Of a stretch of DNA of 64,000 nt, positions 47,555 to 58,424 are shown one piece after another. Where the stretch lies: the NCBI GenBank assembly GCA_037349315.1, contig JBAIAC010000048.1:41542501-41606500 (forward strand), given 5' to 3'. The notes below the pieces were generated by a model. The model worked only from the letters and a program-made list of their open reading frames with translations. It had not been told where the DNA came from and searched no databases. Both the position numbers and the translations under genes were made by a program. Source of the DNA: Chelydra serpentina. Taxonomy: Eukaryota; Chordata; Testudines; Chelydridae. Numbering within the stretch: the first letter of the stretch is position 1; each line of letters begins with the position of its first letter.

Positions 47555-50448
47555 GTTCACCGGGGGAAGGAGACCAAAGCCCCGAGGTAAGTGGGGAAGT
47601 GGGATACCGGGAGGAAGCACAAGTAGGTGAGTGCAAGAGGGGAGGGCTCCTGCCCCATACTGGGACAGCAGGACAATCGGTGAGTTATCTTAAATGCCTA
47701 TACACAAATGCAAGAAGCCTGGGGAACAAGCAGGGAGAACTGGAAGTCCTGGCACAGTCAAGGAATTATGATGTAATTGGAATAACAGAGACTTGGTGGG
47801 ATAACTCACATGATTGGAGTACTGTCATGGATGGATATAAACTGTTCAGGAAGGATAGGCAGGGCAGAAAAGGTGGGGGAGTTGCGTTGTATGTAAGAGA
47901 GCAGTATGACTGCTCAGAGCGCCAGTATGAAACTGCAGAAAAACCTGAGAGTCTCTGGATTAAATTGAGAAGTGTGAGCAACAAGGGTAATGTCGTGGTG
48001 GGAGTCTGCTACAGACCACCAGACCAGGGGGATGAGATGGACGAGGCTTTCTTCCAGCAACTAACAGAAGTTGCTAGATCACAGGCCCTGGTTCTCATGG
48101 GTGACTTTAATCACCCTGATATCTGCTGGGAGAGCAATACAGCGGTCCACAGACAATTCAGGAAGTTTTTGGAAAGTGTAGGGGACAATTTCCTGGTGCA
48201 ATTGCTGGAGGAAACAACTAGGGGAAAAGCTCTTCTTGACCTGCTGCTCACAAACAGGAAGGAAATAGTAGAGGAAGCAATAGTGGATGGGAACCTGGGA
48301 GGCAGTGACCATGAGATGGTCGAGTTCAGGATCCTGACACAAGGAAGAAAGGAGAGCAGTAGAATACAGAGCCTGGACTTCAGAAAAGCAGACTTTGACT
48401 CCCTCAGGGAACTGATGGGCCAGGTCCCCTGGGAGAATAACATGAGGGGGAAAGGAGTCGAGGAAAGCTGGCTGTATTTTAAAGAATCCTTATTGAGGTT
48501 GCAGGAACAAACCATCCCGATGTGTAGAAAGAAAAGTAAATATGGCAGGCGACCAGCTTGGCTTAACAGTGAAATCCTTGCTCGTCTTAAACACAAAAAA
48601 GCAGCTTACAAGAAGTGGAAGACTGGACAAATGACCAGGGAGGAGTATAAAAATATTCTTCAGGCATGCAGGAGTGAAATTAGGAAGGCCAAATCACACT
48701 TGGAGTTGCAGCTAGCCGGAGATGTTAGGAGTAACAAGAAGGGTTTCTTCAGGTATGTGAGCAACAAGAAGAAAGTCAAGGAAAGTGTGGGCCCCTTGCT
48801 GAATGAGGGAGGGAACCTAGTGACAGAGGATGTGGAGAAAGCTAGTGTACTCAATGCTTTTTTTGCCTCTGTCTTCACAGACAAGGTCAGCTCCCAGGCG
48901 GCTGCACTCCGCGGCACGGTATGGGGAGGAGGTGACCAGCCCTCTGTGGAGAAAGAAGTAGTTCGGGATTATTTAGAAAAGCTGGACGAGCACAAGTCCA
49001 TGGGGCCGGATGCACTGCATCCGAGGGTGCTAAAGGAGTTGGCCGATGTGATTGCAGAGCCATTGGCCATTATCTTTGACAAATCATGGCAATCGGGGGA
49101 GGTCCCGGATGACTGGAAAAAAGCTAATGTAGTGCCCATCTTTAAAAAAGGGAAGAAGGAAGATCCGGGGAACTACAGGCCAGTCAGTCTCACCTCAGTC
49201 CCTGGAAAAATCACGGAACAGGTCCTCAAGGAATCAATTCTGAACCACGTAAAGGAGGGGAAAGTGATCAGGAACAGTCAGCATGGATTCACCAAGGGCA
49301 AGTCATGCCTGACTAACCTAATTGCCTTCTATGATGAGATAACTGGCTCTGTGGATGAGGGAAAAGCAGTGGATGTGCTATTTCTTGACTTTAGCAAAGC
49401 TTTTGATACAGTCTCCCACAGTGTTCTTGCCAGCAAGTTAAAGAAGTATGGGCTGGATGAATGGACGGTAAGGTGGATAGAAAACTGGCTGGATGGTCGT
49501 GCTCAACGGGTAGTGATTAATGGCTCCATGTCTAGTTGGCAGCCGGTATCAAGTGGAGTGCCCCAAGGGTCGGTGCTGGGGCCGGTTTTGTTCAATATCT
49601 TCATCAACGATCTGGAGGATGGTGTGGACTGCACCCTTAGCAAGTTTGCAGATGACACTAAACTGGGAGGAGTGGTTGATACGCTGGAGGGTAGGGACAG
49701 GATACAGAGGGACCTAGACAAATTAGAGGATTGGGCCAAAAGAAATCTGATGAGGTTCAACAAGGACAAGTGCAGAGTCCTGCACTCAGGACGGAAGAAT
49801 CCCATGCACTGCTACAGACTAGGGACCGAATGGCTGGGCAGCAGTTCTGCAGAAAAGGACGAAGGGGTTACAGTGGACGAAAAGCTGAATATGAGTCAAC
49901 AGTGTGCCCTTGTTGCCAAGAAGGCTAACGGCATTTTGGGCTGTATAAGTAGGGGCATTTCCAGCAGATCGAGGGACGTGATTATTCCCCTCTATTCAGC
50001 ACTGGTGAGGCCTCATTTGGAGTACTGTGTCCACTTTTGGGCCCCACACTACAAGAAGGATGTGGATAAATTGGAAAGAGTCCAACGGAGGGCAACAAAA
50101 ATGATTAGGGGGCTGGAGCACATGACTTATGAGGAGAGGCTGAGGGAACTGGGATTGTTTAGCCTGCAGAAGAGAAGAGTGAGGGGGGATTTGATAGCTG
50201 CTTTCAACTACCTAAAAGGGGGTTCCAAAGAGGATGGATCTAGACTGTTCTCAGTGGTAGAAGATGACAGAACAAGGAGTAATGGTCTCAAGTTGCAGAG
50301 GGGGAGGTTTAGGTTGGATATTAGGAAAAACTTTTTCACTAGTAGGGTAGTGAAGCACTGGAATGGGTTACCTAGGGAGGTGGTGGAATCTCCTTCCTTA
50401 GAGGTTTTTAAGGTCAGGCTTGACAAAGCCCTGGCTGGGATGATCTAG
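47530..50448 (+). CDS. CR1 ORF2: AP endonuclease-reverse transcriptase
   Basis: The frame is open from just after a TAA at 47527-47529 to TAG at 50446-50448, overlapping ORF1 by 25 nt in the -1 frame. No ATG occurs before the endonuclease. A GTG at 47599 is the first near-cognate codon, and the first ATG (STVMDGYKL, about 47828) lies after two catalytic motifs. Endonuclease: [32 protein letters not shown]. Reverse transcriptase: motif [14 protein letters not shown] (about 49380-49418), motif [17 protein letters not shown], motif C FADDTKL (about 49645-49665), then the C-terminal [16 protein letters not shown] region. All catalytic residues expected are present. It carries out target-primed reverse transcription. 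It may be made as an ORF1-ORF2 fusion by frameshifting, or by non-AUG initiation. Confidence 0.9.
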   Translation, partial: PSEEGFKLGSPGEGDQSPEVSGEVGYREEAQVGECKRGGLLPHTGTAGQSVSYLKCLYTNARSLGNKQGELEVLAQSRNYDVIGITETWWDNSHDWSTVMDGYKLFRKDRQGRKGGGVALYVREQYDCSERQYETAEKPESLWIKLRSVSNKGNVVVGVCYRPPDQGDEMDEAFFQQLTEVARSQALVLMGDFNHPDICWESNTAVHRQFRKFLESVGDNFLVQLLEETTRGKALLDLLLTNRKEIVEEAIVDGNLGGSDHEMVEFRILTQGRKESSRIQSLDFRKADFDSLRELMGQVPWENNMRGKGVEESWLYFKESLLRLQEQTIPMCRKKSKYGRRPAWLNSEILARLKHKKAAYKKWKTGQMTREEYKNILQACRSEIRKAKSHLELQLAGDVRSNKKGFFRYVSNKKKVKESVGPLLNEGGNLVTEDVEKASVLNAFFASVFTDKVSSQAAALRGTVWGGGDQPSVEKEVVRDYLEKLDEHKSMGPDALHPRVLKELADVIAEPLAIIFDKSWQSGEVPDDWKKANVVPIFKKGKKEDPGNYRPVSLTSVPGKITEQVLKESILNHVKEGKVIRNSQHGFTKGKSCLTNLIAFYDEITGSVDEGKAVDVLFLDFSKAFDTVSHSVLASKLKKYGLDEWTVRWIENWLDGRAQRVVINGSMSSWQPVSSGVPQGSVLGPVLFNIFINDLEDGVDCTLSKFADDTKLGGVVDTLEGRDRIQRDLDKLEDWAKRNLMRFNKDKCRVLHSGRKNPMHCYRLGTEWLGSSSAEKDEGVTVDEKLNMSQQCALVAKKANGILGCISRGISSRSRDVIIPLYSALVRPHLEYCVHFWAPHYKKDVDKLERVQRRATKMIRGLEHMTYEERLRELGLFSLQKRRVRGDLIAAFNYLKGGSKEDGSRLFSVVEDDRTRSNGLKLQRGRFRLDIRKNFFTSRVVKHWNGLPREVVESPSLEVFKVRLDKALAGMI
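47545..47588 (+). promoter_or_regulatory. Candidate programmed -1 ribosomal frameshift signal between CR1 ORF1 and ORF2
   Basis: The heptamer T TTA AAC at 47545-47551 is in the correct phase: ORF1 codons are GCT TTA AAC TAG. It lies directly before the ORF1 stop. A 7-9 nt spacer is followed by a possible hairpin: GGGG 47562-47565 pairs with CCCC 47580-47583, extended either by C47561:G47584 or by ACC 47559-47561 with GGT 47586-47588 around a 2-nt bulge. The loop is 14 nt. After a -1 slip the frame is TTT AAA CTA GGT TCA CCG and stays open into the ORF2 endonuclease. The sequence is seen directly; recoding is inferred. Confidence 0.6.
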
Positions 50449-50571
50449 TTGGGGTTGGTCCTGCTTTGAGCAGGGGGTTGGACTAGATGACCGCCTGAGG
50501 TCCCTTCCAACCCTGAGATTCTATGATTCTATGAATTAATGAATTCCCATAATGCATCTGTGAGATAGGGG

Positions 50572-50696
50572 TAGGGTAAACAGACAGCAAGTGTGAAAAA
50601 TCGGGACAGGGGCTGGGGGGTAATAGGAGCCTATATAAGAAAAAGACACAAAAATCGGGACTGCCCCTATAAAATCGGGACATCTGGTCACCCTAG
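50572..50696. mobile_element. hAT-type element, uninterrupted relative of 14101-14447
   Basis: TAGGGTAAACAGACAGC at the left and CATCTGGTCACCCTA at the right (one end diverged) enclose the same interior words as at 14101 (GTGAAAAATCGGGAC, CCTATATAAGAAAAAGAC). The flanks GATAGGGG and GGTAGGAG agree at 6 of 8 positions, so the duplication is only tentative. It begins about 35 bp after the CR1 tail. Confidence 0.75.
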
Positions 50697-52111
50697 GTAG
50701 GAGAAGTAGTAGTACCCCTCTTTCATGTAGGGTGAAACACAAGGAGAGAAGTTAAGTGACATGGCTAAGGTCTCAAAGGGAGTCAGGACTGACAGAATTT
50801 GGGAGTCTCTTGCTGTCACATCTGCAGTCAAAGATTTGTTAAACAGACGAAGCAGTCTGACAGGCAACACCTTGCTTGGGCGTTCTGGGATCTTGTCATG
50901 GAAACTCTCTAGGATCCATTAGAAGGTAGATTAGTTGATCCAGTGAAGGGGAAAAACAAACACTCCATAAATACAATTTTGCTTGTTGATATGAATTTGG
51001 TTGAACGCTCAGAGAATCTTTAGAGCCTTCTCAGAGATCTTCCACAACAGCCTAGAGCTGAACTTACAAAATGGGATGCTTCATGGCAGATCAGCAAAGA
51101 CCTGTTGTGTTCCACCCATCTTCTGAGGGCTCCAGGGCAACCCTAAATCAATAGAAGTAGCATGCAGAGCCGTGATGCTCCCAGAAGTGAAAAAAGAACC
51201 ATGGTGATATTTTTGTTTGACAAAGATAAGTACCAGGAGCAATGATTAAAGGGCACGTGGCCACCCTTGCAGCTTGAATAGCTCTCTGAAAAGAAAAAAG
51301 GGATAGCCCCACAAACAAAGCCCGTTAGCAGAAAACAAAAGGCAAGCCAAAGAAGACAAAATAAACAACTGAACAGTGAAGAACTCCTAAGAGGACACAA
51401 GAAATGTAAAATCGCCTTTTAAAAACTTTTTACTGATAAAATCAGGAATTAACAGGGAAAATACATTTCCAAGAGACAAATTTTCTTACAAAAGAAATAG
51501 CTCATAAGGCGCAGGTTCAGAAACCCATACAGCTGTCAGCCAAAAAAAAAAAAAGGAAACTTAACTAATGCTTCAGGATGTGGGTCACCACAATAGCTCA
51601 CTGCTACACAGACATTCACCATCTAGTGCTGGGGCAGTTGAAGGGTTTCAGTGATTTATGCTGTGTGGACCACTCTGATCTCTGCCACATACAGGAGCAC
51701 AAAATTAAGACTAAAGGTGTGTGTGCATGGTGGGAAGGGATTACAATTACCTGTAGAGAAAAATCTTTGAGATCTATTAATTCTAGATAGTTGTAGACTG
51801 CAGATTTTGCCTGCATTTACCAACTGCTGCAGCTAGAAATATTTTTGTTTTAAATGTAGGGTTTCTGTTATTTATCTTGCAATTTCCTGGAACGTATTTT
51901 AATGTGATTTATTTAATGGTTTGACTCCAGAGATGAAACCACCCCAAAACCCTTGCTCTAAACACCACCAGATTTTCCAGATGAGGAGGAGGGATTTCAG
52001 AAGCTGAATTTTGCAACTGAACAAAACACCCAGCTCTGAACACCACCAGAGTTTTAGGTATTTGAAATCTTGTTTAAAATTTAGTAGCTTAAGCCCAAAT
52101 ATGAAATGTAC

Positions 52112-52811
52112 TGTGATACAGCATGGTCAGAAGACAGCAGGAGAGTGATCTAGGATGAGGAGAAGCCTTATTCCCTGTAGATTAATTAAAAGCACCTGAA
52201 ACCAATTAGAGCACCTGAAGCCAGTCACCTGATAAAATCCCCCTGCTTCAATCAGCCAGAGGAGGAGTTGGAGCAGAGTGAGGAGGAGTTGGAGCAGTTT
52301 GGAGGAGCTAAAGGAGAGTGATTTGGTGGTGGAGCAGAGAGCAGTTTGGAGGAGTGAATCAGAGTGGTTTGGTGGAGGAGCAGAGAGCAGTTTGGAGGAG
52401 TGAAGCAGAGTGGATTGGTGGTGGAACAAAGAGCAGTTTGGAGGAAAGCAGAGGAGAGTTTTGAGAAGTGCTGCGGTGGGCTAAGAAGACCAAGATCCTA
52501 GGTAAAGGGACACCTGGCTTGTGCAGAGGGAAGGCAGGAAGCCCCACAAGCTGAAGGGCAGGAGAGGGAAGTAGCCCAGGGGAAAGAATCACTGGTACAA
52601 GTGGTTCACCTGCTATCATAGGGCCTCTGGGCTGGGACCCGGAGTAGAGGGCGGGCCCGGGTCCCTCCCTCTCCACTCCCCTTCCCTGGGATACTAGTAG
52701 GATAGCTGTTACCCCAGTTCAGGGGCAAGAAATGGCACCCTGAACCCCCCCCCCCCTCCCCAAGAAGAGAAAGTGCGGGACCCATCATAGTAGTGCCGGC
52801 AATTTGCCACA
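52112..52811 (+). mobile_element. Solo LTR, 700 bp
   Basis: The stretch begins TGTGATACAGCATGG and ends CAATTTGCCACA. It is flanked by GTAC at 52108-52111 and 52812-52815, the 4-bp duplication expected of an LTR element. There is a TATA-like GATAAAATCCCC near 52230 and no internal or coding region. It contains a 46-bp tandem repeat (52321-52458). Shared words link it to 10426-11063 and to the older repeat around 54980-55902. Orientation is assigned from the shared words; the element class (Gypsy or ERV) is not determined. Confidence 0.65.
52321..52458 (+). repeat. 46-bp tandem repeat, three units
   Basis: Units 52321-52366, 52367-52412 and 52413-52458, each of the form TTTGGTGGWGGAGCAGAGAG, CAGTTTGGAGGAGTGAA, CAGAGTG. 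The third is diverged at its end. Related GAGGAGTTGGAGCAG words lie just upstream (52258-52300). Confidence 0.85.
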
Positions 52812-53544
52812 GTACCTTCATTATTTAGCATCTCCCACTTACTTCTTTGCAGCCATCTTCTCTTATTACCCTCCACTTCCTCTTCCTTTCATCCAGGATG
52901 TCAAGTTAGTCACCCTCCCCACTTCATCTCCGTCCTTTCTTCCATGCTAAATGCTCCTGTTCCTGGATTCTCCTACCTGCACCTCCACACTCTCCTCCTT
53001 CAAACTTCTCCTCAAAGCTCTTTTCTTATGGGACTCATAAAACCCTGCACTTTTAGTATCTGTGCATGTGCATGGATTCTTCCACACAGAGAGGTATTAT
53101 CAGCTAGGGAGTGACTGACAGTCTCCATTCACTTTTTGCCAGTTGAGCACCAAAAAGAGAGCAGAGCAGGCCAGAGAATACGGTCCAAAATGGGGACAGG
53201 ATTTGGGTATATGGCTCATCGTTCTTTCTGTGTGCTTTGCATGCCACAACTGTGGGCAGCCTTCCTCTATGTCTCTGCACCTTCATTGCATCTGTTTCAT
53301 TAGTTAGCCATGTTCTTCTGTAGTACAGAACAATGTGAACTCATGCAACACAAGACATGTGCAAAGATAATCTCTTGGGGATTTACATAACCTACGGAAT
53401 GTGCAAATGTCTAGTTTTTAATAACAGAAGTGGTATCTAATAAAGGGAGTCTATGTTTTGTCTCGTTATCAGAGCCTGCAATACTTAACATTGTTAAAAG
53501 TGTCAAGTTGGGTTAAATTCCACGTTTTACTGTAGTAAGTATTT

Positions 53545-53593
53545 TTGAAGAAGAAGAAGAAGAAGAGGAAAAGAAGAAAGAGGAGGAGGAGGA
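53545..53593 (+). repeat. GAA/GGA-rich microsatellite
   Basis: Repeated GAAGAAGAAGAAG blending into GAGGAGGAGGAG, purine only on the plus strand. It gives a Lys/Arg-rich reading frame that is a composition artefact. Confidence 0.9.
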
Positions 53594-54045
53594 ATTTTCA
53601 TTTCTTATCCTGCCAGCATTATCACTATTTCAAAGCAAATAAAGGGGAAAAACTGGCTACACAAGAGTTCAGTGAAACCTCATTTCTTCAGTATTTCTCC
53701 AGCTTTACACTTGATGCAAGAAATTAACTGGTTCCCTTTGCAGGGCTGTATTCTTTACAGTACATTAAAAAAAGTATAAAGAAATGTAAGCTGTATCTAT
53801 GAATGAGCCAGTGGAGAAGCTGTTTAACAAAGCACTGTGTATGAAGAGAGCATACCTACACAAAAGTATGCCAAGCCTGCAGTTCCAAGCTAGATAGGGA
53901 AATCTTTGCATTGTTAAATCATCTGTTTTCCTGGTAACAAGGCACTAGGGATTTCCGAGTGACCTGCTTCCCCTCTCTGGTAAAGTGAAGAGCACTTTAG
54001 GCTCTTACAGTCATACAGCAAATTCCTGAGAAGATGGGTTTAGGT

Positions 54046-54366
54046 CAGGGATCTCAAACTCAAATTACCACGAGGGCAACATGAGAACTAGTAAATTGGC
54101 CCGAGGGCTGCATCACTGAAACCTTTTCATACAATGATACAAAAGTATAGTCAAAAATGAAAAAAATGAAGACTCATATAGTATTCTATTAAAAATCAAT
54201 GTATTAAGTTTTAAAAAACTATAATGCAAAGAGGGGTTTTAATAAAATATAAACACTCAGTAATGTTTGGAGCTTGGCTGCCAGTGGAGTTGGTGCCTAT
54301 GGCGGGCCGCAGGAAATAACTCCGCGGGCCGCATGTGGCCTGCGGGCCGCGTGTTTGAGACCCCTG
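54046..54366. mobile_element. Nonautonomous hAT-type element, 321 bp, copy A
   Basis: Starts CAGGGATCTCAAACTC and ends TGTTTGAGACCCCTG. A perfect 8-bp duplication GTTTAGGT lies at 54038-54045 and 54367-54374. The AT-rich middle and the GC-rich right side (GCGGGCCGC words) match, in reverse orientation, the copy at 58122-58424. Confidence 0.93.
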
Positions 54367-54979
54367 GTTTAGGTGAAGAAGCCTCCCTTGTCTTTCTGCT
54401 TGAAAAGTCTGCTTGAAGAGGAAAAGAAAGAAACAGAGTGCTTATGAAGCAGAAAAACTGCCCACCAGCATGGAAGGGTTTAAAGAGAGCCTTTGGGCTC
54501 AGCCCTGCTCCATTACACTTACAGCCAACGCCAGGCCTGGAGGGGAGAGAAAAGGAAAGAACCTGGCTAAGTTCAGGACTGACTGGTGAAGAGGCAGAAG
54601 CCAGCTGCCTCCATACCTGAGGGGAAGGCTCACTAGCCTGCCAGCCAAGGCAGTCACCAGGGAACAAGCACCATCCCCCTGGCTAGAGGAGACTGAAAAC
54701 AAGGTCTCAGAGCACCTGGCCTGAGACAGAACTGGGTGACCAAAGCATGGAGACATTGTGGGGTTCTGACCCCACCAAACGTACGGCTGCCCTGCCTGGA
54801 GGAACCTGGGTCTGCAACTGGACGCTACCCAGGATCCACAAGGGGACTCTACCAGAGACAAGCTGCTGCCACTACAATTTGGACTATAAGGGCCATGCCC
54901 CAAACTGAAGGGACAGCAGTAGGAAGTAGCCCAGGGCAGTGGATGTAGGCTCCCTGCTGGGGCTTCCCTACTCAGGGTC

Positions 54980-55902
54980 TGTGATAAATGAGAGGGGGGA
55001 AAGCTCCCTTTTGTGGACACCCAGCCAGCCACTTGGCTATGGAATCCCTCTTGGTGGTTGTTCTCTTTTTGCTTTACCTGTAAAGGGTTGACAAGCCCAC
55101 AGGTAATAGGAAAGGAGTGGACACCTGACCAAAAGAGCCAATGGGAGGGCTAGAACTTTTTAAAATTGGGGAAAAAAATTCCCTTTGTCTGTGTGTTCTC
55201 TGGGAAAGAGGGGAACAGGGAGAAGTTAAGCTGTGAGAAACTTAAGCCAGATATGAAAAACGATCAGATCATACCTAGAGATTGCTTATCTGAAACCCCC
55301 AGATATGTAAATAAATTAGGAAATGTCTAGAAAGATGGGACCAGGTTTATTTCTGTTTATTTTTTATTGGCTTGTGGACTCCTCTGTGCTAGCCCCAAAT
55401 GCTTTTTGTTTTGCTTGTAACCTTTAAGGTTACAAGCCTCAAGAAGGTTATTTTTGATGTTTAAATTTTATAAGTGGGTTTTTTACATCTAGCAAAAGCT
55501 TAAATTCCAGATGTATTTTCTTTCTTTTTGTTTCTAATAAAATTTACCTTTTTTAAGGACAGGATTGGATTTTTGGTGTCCTAAGGTTTGTGCATATGTT
55601 GTTAAATTAGCTGGTGGCAACAGCTGATTTCCTTTGTTTTCTTTCTCAGCTCATCCCTGGAGGGGAGGCGGGTGAAAGGGATTGAGGGTACCCCACATGA
55701 AGGAATTCCCAAGTGCGCCTTTCTGGTTTCAAAGTGGTTTTTGCATTTGGGTGGTGGCAGCATCTACCCATCCAAGATCAGAGAGAAATTGTAACCTTGG
55801 GAGTTTAATACAAGCCTGGAGTGGCAAGTATTAATTTTTAGAACCCTTGTGGGCCCCCACCTTCTGCACTCGAAGTGCCAGAGTGTGGAATCAACCTTGA
55901 CA
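54980..55902 (+). mobile_element. Solo LTR of an endogenous retrovirus-like element, 923 bp
   Basis: Begins TGTGATAAATGAGAGG and ends AATCAACCTTGACA. Flanked by a perfect 5-bp duplication GGGTC at 54975-54979 and 55903-55907. A polyadenylation signal AATAAA lies at 55536-55541. A 25-bp palindrome lies at 55413-55437. No internal genes or second LTR are present, so this is the product of LTR-LTR recombination. It is inserted in an older LTR-like repeat. Confidence 0.85.
55413..55437. repeat. 25-bp perfect palindrome inside the solo LTR
   Basis: Arms GCTTGTAACCTT (55413-55424) and AAGGTTACAAGC (55426-55437) with a single T between. It lies about 100 nt upstream of the AATAAA signal, in the part of the LTR that could form an RNA hairpin. 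Confidence 0.85.
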
Positions 55903-58121
55903 GGGTCCTAGGTTGGGACCTGGTGGAGTGGAAGGGCATCAAAGGGCAGGGTCCCTCTACCTCTCTCCCCCAGCCTTAAAGACCGAGTCAGCTTGACCAA
56001 GCAAGGAGGCCGAAAATCAAGTGCTCCAACCACTTGGCCGCCCAGCCCTCCAAGCCCCCTGTTACAGTGCTCTTGTGAAGAGAACAAAATTTATGAACCT
56101 AAGGTGGAACTTCTTGCCTTTTGCAGTACCTTGAGAATCAGAAACACAAAGGAGTTCTATCTCACTTTGAAGTAGTACAGCATTGATGGACAAGGAAGCA
56201 GGATCCCTTCTGGACCTGTGAGAATTATATCCCCGAAATTATCCTCTGACAAGAAAATCATACTCTGGAAGAATCCAGGGCTGACCCTGTGAAACCCACT
56301 ATGAAGAGGTGGGAATCCTCTTGTGGATGATGCAACCAAATGAATGAAAGAGGAAAAAACCCTGTCTGAAAAAGCCCAAATTAACTTTGTAGAGTTTGGA
56401 GCCAGTTGTCCAATACAGACAACGACAGACCACAGATTAACTTGACTACAAACTGAGTTAATTCCTAATACTCTCTGAGTGAGGTTAGACTCTGAACTGA
56501 AAAGAACCGTGGTATCAAAATATTTCTGGCAGATGGATCACTTTAGGATATCCCTAAAGAGGGAGCGCCACGTCAGTTTTGATGAAGGTAGATGGAAAAT
56601 TTTACCGCAGGAACAAATTAACTTACTGAGGTCTCCGGTAAGACAAAATCCTCCAGCAATGGGAACAGACTCCTAAAGCCATCTGAGAGGGAGGTCGCCC
56701 TATGGATCCTACTCAAAGGAATGACAGAACTTACAGAAGTGGGCTGTGAGGAGGGATTTTGCCATTTTGGATTCCTTCCTCTGACAAGGGAATCTTAGCG
56801 GACCCACTTGAAACTTTAAAAGCATCATCTGGGCTTTCTAATGCCACTGAGTCCCTCCATTCAGTGGTGGTAAAACCATAAAGTGAACGAGACAAGCTCC
56901 ATCATTGCTTGGAATGTCTCACTTGTGCATCAAAGCAGGCCAGGCTCTACAGTGCCATTTCCCAAGTGAATTTGGGAGGACAGGGGCAGGACATTAGAGG
57001 AGAGAAGAATTACAAGCAACGATGGATCAGTGCTGAATTTCCTCTCACTGCCAGGGGCTTACACATTATCATGCATTAGACATGCTGACACTTCACAGTT
57101 GTCCCATTGTATTTAGTTGCTTTCCTGGAGGCAGAGGAAAAGTCACATTACTCTGAGCTGGCAGGGTGCAGCAGCTGAAGAAAATGTGCAACTAAAAATA
57201 AAGTATTACTCACTCATGCTGGGCTTTGCATGTCTTCAAGTAAACCACCATTTGGTCGCATCCTGAATCACTCAGTGTCACTCGCCATCTGAGGTTTATT
57301 TCAATTAGAGATCATGTAGCCCCTTAACCATTAACAAATTTACCACACTACTGAGTTTTTGCCTCACTAGTGTGGTTTCAGTTCTGCTTTCCGGCAGTGG
57401 TTCTAAATATACCCAACCATCTGAGGAGCTGAAGATTAAGGCTATTTGGAAAAACTTTTTGAGCACAAATCTCCTCTTGGAGCGTCAAAGCAGGTCTTAA
57501 CTGATATTCTGCTCTCTGTAATTGTTCAGCTCTCCCACTGAAAACCTGTTCATACAGTGAAAGCAGGATACCACGGGTAAGAACTACCATGGAGAGCTGA
57601 GAGGAGAATTTGCCTTTATCCTTAGAATGCCATACGGAGGAATTTCTACTGATGAATTGTAAATCCCAGTAGGTATATTATATCTGTAGATAGGTTTGAT
57701 TACTACCTGCTTGTCTGCTAATGGATTTCCAGATGCCACTGCAGTCCAGCCAGAAGGCTGTAATTTGATGCCTGACTAAAGAACCAAGATTAATATATTC
57801 CATCTATCATCTGCTTCCACAGGGTGATGTGCTGCTGGTGATACTTCGCAATCGATGTGTGACCACAAACTGAGCCACCCTCTGGGTTTGGAGAATTCCT
57901 GCTGGACTTTTAAAAAGATATATATATATATCACATGATAACTTGGATGTCTTGGGCAACTCCCCCCAGCTCCAATATGGTGTTAGCTTATTTACTGGTT
58001 CAAATTAGGGAAGCAAGTAAAACTAGGGCCAGGGGAAAAAAGTGTTACCTCTTTTCTTCTGTGTGCAACTTCATTAGAAAAAGAGGATTGCCAGTTTAGT
58101 TCAGGCAACCATTATCTAATG

Positions 58122-58424
58122 CCAGGGTCTCAAACACGCGGCCCGTGGAGTTATTTCCTGCGGCCCGCCATAGGCGCCGACCCCACTGGCAGCCAAGCTC
58201 CAAACATTACTGAGTGTTTATATTTTATTAAAACCCCTCTTTGCATTACAGTTTTTAAAAAGTTAATACATTGACTTTTAATAGAATACTATATTACTCT
58301 TCATTTTTTTCATTTTTGACTATACTTTTGTATCATTGTATGAAAAGGTTTCAGTGATGTGACCCTCGAGCCAATTTACTAGTTCTCATGTGGCCCTTGT
58401 GGTAATTTGAGTTTGAGATCCCTG
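58122..58424. mobile_element. Nonautonomous hAT-type element, 303 bp, copy B (inverted relative to copy A)
   Basis: Begins CCAGGGTCTCAAACACGCGG and ends GAGTTTGAGATCCCTG. A perfect 8-bp duplication ATCTAATG lies at 58114-58121 and 58425-58432. The interior is the reverse complement of the copy at 54046-54366, including the ACATTACTGAGTGTTTATAT and CTATACTTTTGTATCATTG words. Confidence 0.93.

Larger units (their letters stand above)
45885..50537 (+). mobile_element. Full-length CR1 LINE with both reading frames open
   Basis: A 5' region with GC box and TATA-like site, ORF1 (46535-47554), ORF2 (open from 47530 to 50448) and a 3' end (GGACTAGATGACCGCCTGAG, then GATTCTATGATTCTATGA) that closes with the CR1 tail repeat at about 50537. 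No stop or frameshift was found in either frame. CR1 copies are nearly always 5'-truncated, so an intact two-ORF copy is uncommon and marks recent insertion. It lies antisense to CUBN in its largest intron. CR1 usually leaves no target duplication, and I see none. The left boundary is uncertain: the shared 5' word starts at 45885, but the element could begin elsewhere upstream of 46137. Confidence 0.88.
54700..56070 (+). mobile_element. Older LTR-like repeat split by a solo LTR
   Basis: Left part (about 54700-54979) and right part (55903 to about 56070) flank the LTR at 54980-55902. They contain words in the order seen in the LTR at 52112: GGAAGTAGCCCAGGGCAGTG near 54918, then, after the insert, TTGGGACCTGGTGGAGTGG near 55912 and GGGTCCCTCTACCTCTCTCC. 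The outer ends are not resolved. Confidence 0.45.

Noticed and set aside
47599..47601. GTG at 47599 as the real start of CR1 ORF2
   Set aside because: GTG is a poor eukaryotic initiator and the frame is open further upstream to the ORF1 overlap. Retained only as an alternative to frameshifting.
53545..53595. Lys/Arg-rich peptide frame
   Set aside because: It is a translation of the GAA/GGA microsatellite.
52112..55902. Complete endogenous retrovirus between the two LTRs at 52112 and 54980
   Set aside because: The two LTRs are from different families with different duplications (GTAC and GGGTC), and no gag, pol or env coding lies between them.
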